Positions 12,880 through 14,395 of a stretch of 14,395 bases of DNA are shown here, in pieces. Position 1 is the first letter of the stretch; each line of letters opens with the position of its first letter. The notes under the pieces are model-generated. The model was not told where the DNA came from, did not search any database, and saw nothing but the letters and a program-made list of their open reading frames with translations. Source of the stretch: Gammaproteobacteria bacterium (GTDB lineage: Bacteria > Pseudomonadota > Gammaproteobacteria > Chromatiales > Chromatiaceae). The stretch lies in the NCBI GenBank assembly GCA_024277555.1, contig JAJRUY010000003.1:1-14395 (forward strand). Direction: 5' to 3'. The position numbers and the translations under genes were made by a program.

Positions 12880-14087
12880 AGGGGCAACCCTCGTGACAGC
12901 CGGGGCAAACGGCCCTGCATGCCCATGGCGGTTCGGGCAATGAGATGGCGCGCCGTGGGTAGTCCTTCCAGCACCAGAACCCCAAGGTTACGCGCCAGCT
13001 TCAAGGGCAGGATGTCGTTGCTGAAACCGCGCACCAGTGCATCGGTCAGCTGCACCACCCGCCGCTGATCTTTCTTGCGCCAGTTCTGGTAATGTCCGAG
13101 CACGACTGTCGATCCGGGATCCTCGCCGGAGCGGATGCCTTGCAGCACCACTTCCGCCAGTGCTGCCACATCCCGGATGCCGAGGTTGAACCCCTGACCG
13201 GCAACAGGATGCAGGGTATGGGCGGCGTTGCCGATGACCACGGCGCGGGGTTTGATGGTGTCGGGAACATACAGCTGGGAAAGGGGATAACTGTTGCGTA
13301 TCCCGGTGCGTTGTAGTCTTCCCAGTCGCCAGCCAAACTGTTGCTGCACGCGGTTGAGAAACTGCTGTTCGTTCAGAGACAGTATTTCACCCACCATTTC
13401 ATCCCTGACCGTCCATACCATGGCGCAGCGTTGCTCCGTCATGGGCAGCATGGCCATGGGGCCGTTACGAGTAAATCGTTCGTAAGCGACATTGTCGTGG
13501 GGCTGATCTGGAGTGATGTTGGCAGTAATGGCGCTCTGACCATATTCCCGGCGTTTCACATCGAAGCACAGTTGCTGGCGTATAAAGGAATTGCCGCCGT
13601 CAGCTGCGACCAGTAAGCGGGCACACAGGGTTTGTTGCTTCAGGCCGATGTGGGCCAAGTCGTCCTCGATGTTTACCCACTGCACCCGCTCGGGGGCGAT
13701 GATGTCGATATCCGTGAGCCGGGACAGGCGTTTCAGCAAGGCTGCGCCCAGATTGCGGGCGGTGATGACATAGCCCAGCGCCAACACCTGTTCCTCGTCC
13801 GCATCCAGATGAGCAAAACCGAAACCGCCCTGTTCCGAGATGTGGATGTGGCGGATGGATTCGGCCTGATCCGCCATGCTGTCCCAGACCTGCAGGGCGG
13901 CAAAGATGCGCTGGGAGCCCAGGGCCAGGGCGATGCCTCTGTCGTCGTAGTTGGGAACCGTATCGACCTTGAGCGGGGCGGCTTCGATCAGGGCGATACG
14001 CAGTCCATGACCGGACAGCGCAATTGCCAGGCTGGCGCCAGTCATGCCGCCGCCAACGATGATGATGTCGTAAGTCTGTTGATTCAT
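12876..14087 (-). CDS. ubiH: 2-octaprenyl-6-methoxyphenol hydroxylase
   Basis: UbiH is the FAD-dependent monooxygenase acting at C1 of the ubiquinone ring, working in the Ubi complex near the inner membrane. The 403 residues include DIIIVGGGMTGASLAIAL (7-24) for FAD binding, DDRGIALALGSQRIF (48-62), AADGGNSFIRQQ (161-172) and GNAAHTLHPVAGQGFNLGIRD (286-306). The GNAAHTLHPVAGQGFNLG form separates UbiH from its UbiI and UbiF paralogues. Its start overlaps the pepP stop as ATGA, and its own stop overlaps ubiI the same way. This is the pepP-ubiH-ubiI arrangement common in gammaproteobacteria. UbiH and UbiI here look like ancient paralogues in tandem, with similar C-terminal ends (RLARDLGMGL versus KLARNLGVLV). 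Confidence 0.95.
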   Translation of the reverse strand: MNQQTYDIIIVGGGMTGASLAIALSGHGLRIALIEAAPLKVDTVPNYDDRGIALALGSQRIFAALQVWDSMADQAESIRHIHISEQGGFGFAHLDADEEQVLALGYVITARNLGAALLKRLSRLTDIDIIAPERVQWVNIEDDLAHIGLKQQTLCARLLVAADGGNSFIRQQLCFDVKRREYGQSAITANITPDQPHDNVAYERFTRNGPMAMLPMTEQRCAMVWTVRDEMVGEILSLNEQQFLNRVQQQFGWRLGRLQRTGIRNSYPLSQLYVPDTIKPRAVVIGNAAHTLHPVAGQGFNLGIRDVAALAEVVLQGIRSGEDPGSTVVLGHYQNWRKKDQRRVVQLTDALVRGFSNDILPLKLARNLGVLVLEGLPTARHLIARTAMGMQGRLPRLSRGLPL

Positions 14088-14395
14088 GCCGCCATGATTT
14101 TTTCGATTTCAGCGATGGTCTTGGGTGCGTCGGATGACAGCACCTCGCAACCGTCCTTGGTGACCAGAATATCATCTTCGATGCGAATGCCAATACCCTG
14201 CCATTTCTTCGCCACGCCCCTGCTGCCCAGGGGAATGTACAGGCCAGGCTCGATGGTGAGCACCATGCCTGGCTCCAGCTGCCGCCAGTGGCCATCGATC
14301 TTGTAGTCGCCTACATCATGCACGTCCATCCCCAGCCAGTGCCCGGTGCCATGCATGAAGAATTTCTTGTATTTTTCCTCGCGGATCAGCTTGGC
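14084..14395 (-). CDS. pepP: Xaa-Pro aminopeptidase PepP, C-terminal part (cut by window edge)
   Basis: PepP (aminopeptidase P) removes an N-terminal residue that precedes proline and uses a dinuclear metal centre in a pita-bread fold. Only the last 103 or so codons are present; the frame is open to the window end, starting AKLIREEKYKKFFMHGTGHW. Three of the five metal ligands known in the family are visible: the His of HGTGHWLGMDVHDVG, the Glu of EPGLYIPLG and the Glu of GIRIEDD. The two upstream aspartates lie outside the window. The stop overlaps ubiH as ATGA. The protein is not itself a ubiquinone enzyme, but it precedes ubiH in many gammaproteobacteria. Confidence 0.94.
   Translation of the reverse strand, partial: AKLIREEKYKKFFMHGTGHWLGMDVHDVGDYKIDGHWRQLEPGMVLTIEPGLYIPLGSRGVAKKWQGIGIRIEDDILVTKDGCEVLSSDAPKTIAEIEKIMAA

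Noticed and set aside
1..14395. CRISPR arrays, tRNA or rRNA genes, prophage, toxin-antitoxin or defence systems
   Set aside because: I saw no regularly spaced direct repeats, no tRNA-like or rRNA-like sequence, and no genes of these classes. All protein genes except the upstream fragment are assigned to known families.

Overview
The window looks like chromosomal DNA from a GC-rich gammaproteobacterium. The evidence is the LPS Kdo transferase WaaA, the pepP-ubiH-ubiI ubiquinone block, a prokaryotic-type DgkA, a two-subunit glycine decarboxylase (GcvPA/GcvPB), and a tandem glycine riboswitch of the kind found upstream of gcv operons. The split GcvP together with these neighbours suggests a Chromatiales-like or sulfur-oxidiser-type lineage. 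That placement is inference; no rRNA or other taxonomic marker is present.

Layout. (1) Positions 1-1364, plus strand: the last codons of an unidentified gene, then waaA, coupled through an ATGA overlap. (2) Positions 1319-1978, minus strand: a protein-L-isoaspartate O-methyltransferase-family gene whose 3' end overlaps that of waaA tail to tail. (3) Positions 2093-9830, minus strand: nine closely packed genes in transcription order gcvT, gcvH, gcvPA, gcvPB, dgkA, a PfkB-family sugar/nucleoside kinase, moaB/mogA, moeA, moaD. Gaps are at most 15 bp and several genes overlap, so this is probably one transcription unit. It joins glycine cleavage (one-carbon supply) to late molybdenum-cofactor assembly. 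(4) Positions 9831-10426: no protein gene. It holds a tandem glycine riboswitch with a good sigma70-like promoter just upstream, both reading into gcvT. It also holds a 200-bp MITE-like element with 18-bp terminal inverted repeats, 15-bp subterminal inverted repeats and a 4-bp target duplication. (5) Positions 10427-11614, plus strand: a membrane-anchored GGDEF diguanylate cyclase. The MITE sits directly against its start codon and appears to supply its Shine-Dalgarno sequence. (6) Positions 11644-14395, minus strand: pepP (partial), ubiH and ubiI, each joined by a 4-bp ATGA overlap, for aerobic ubiquinone ring hydroxylation.

Most of the content is housekeeping. No new defence or secretion system, CRISPR array or tRNA was seen. 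The most notable points are the MITE that appears to build the ribosome-binding site of a c-di-GMP synthase, and the extension of a glycine-riboswitch operon into lipid-kinase, PfkB-kinase and molybdopterin genes.
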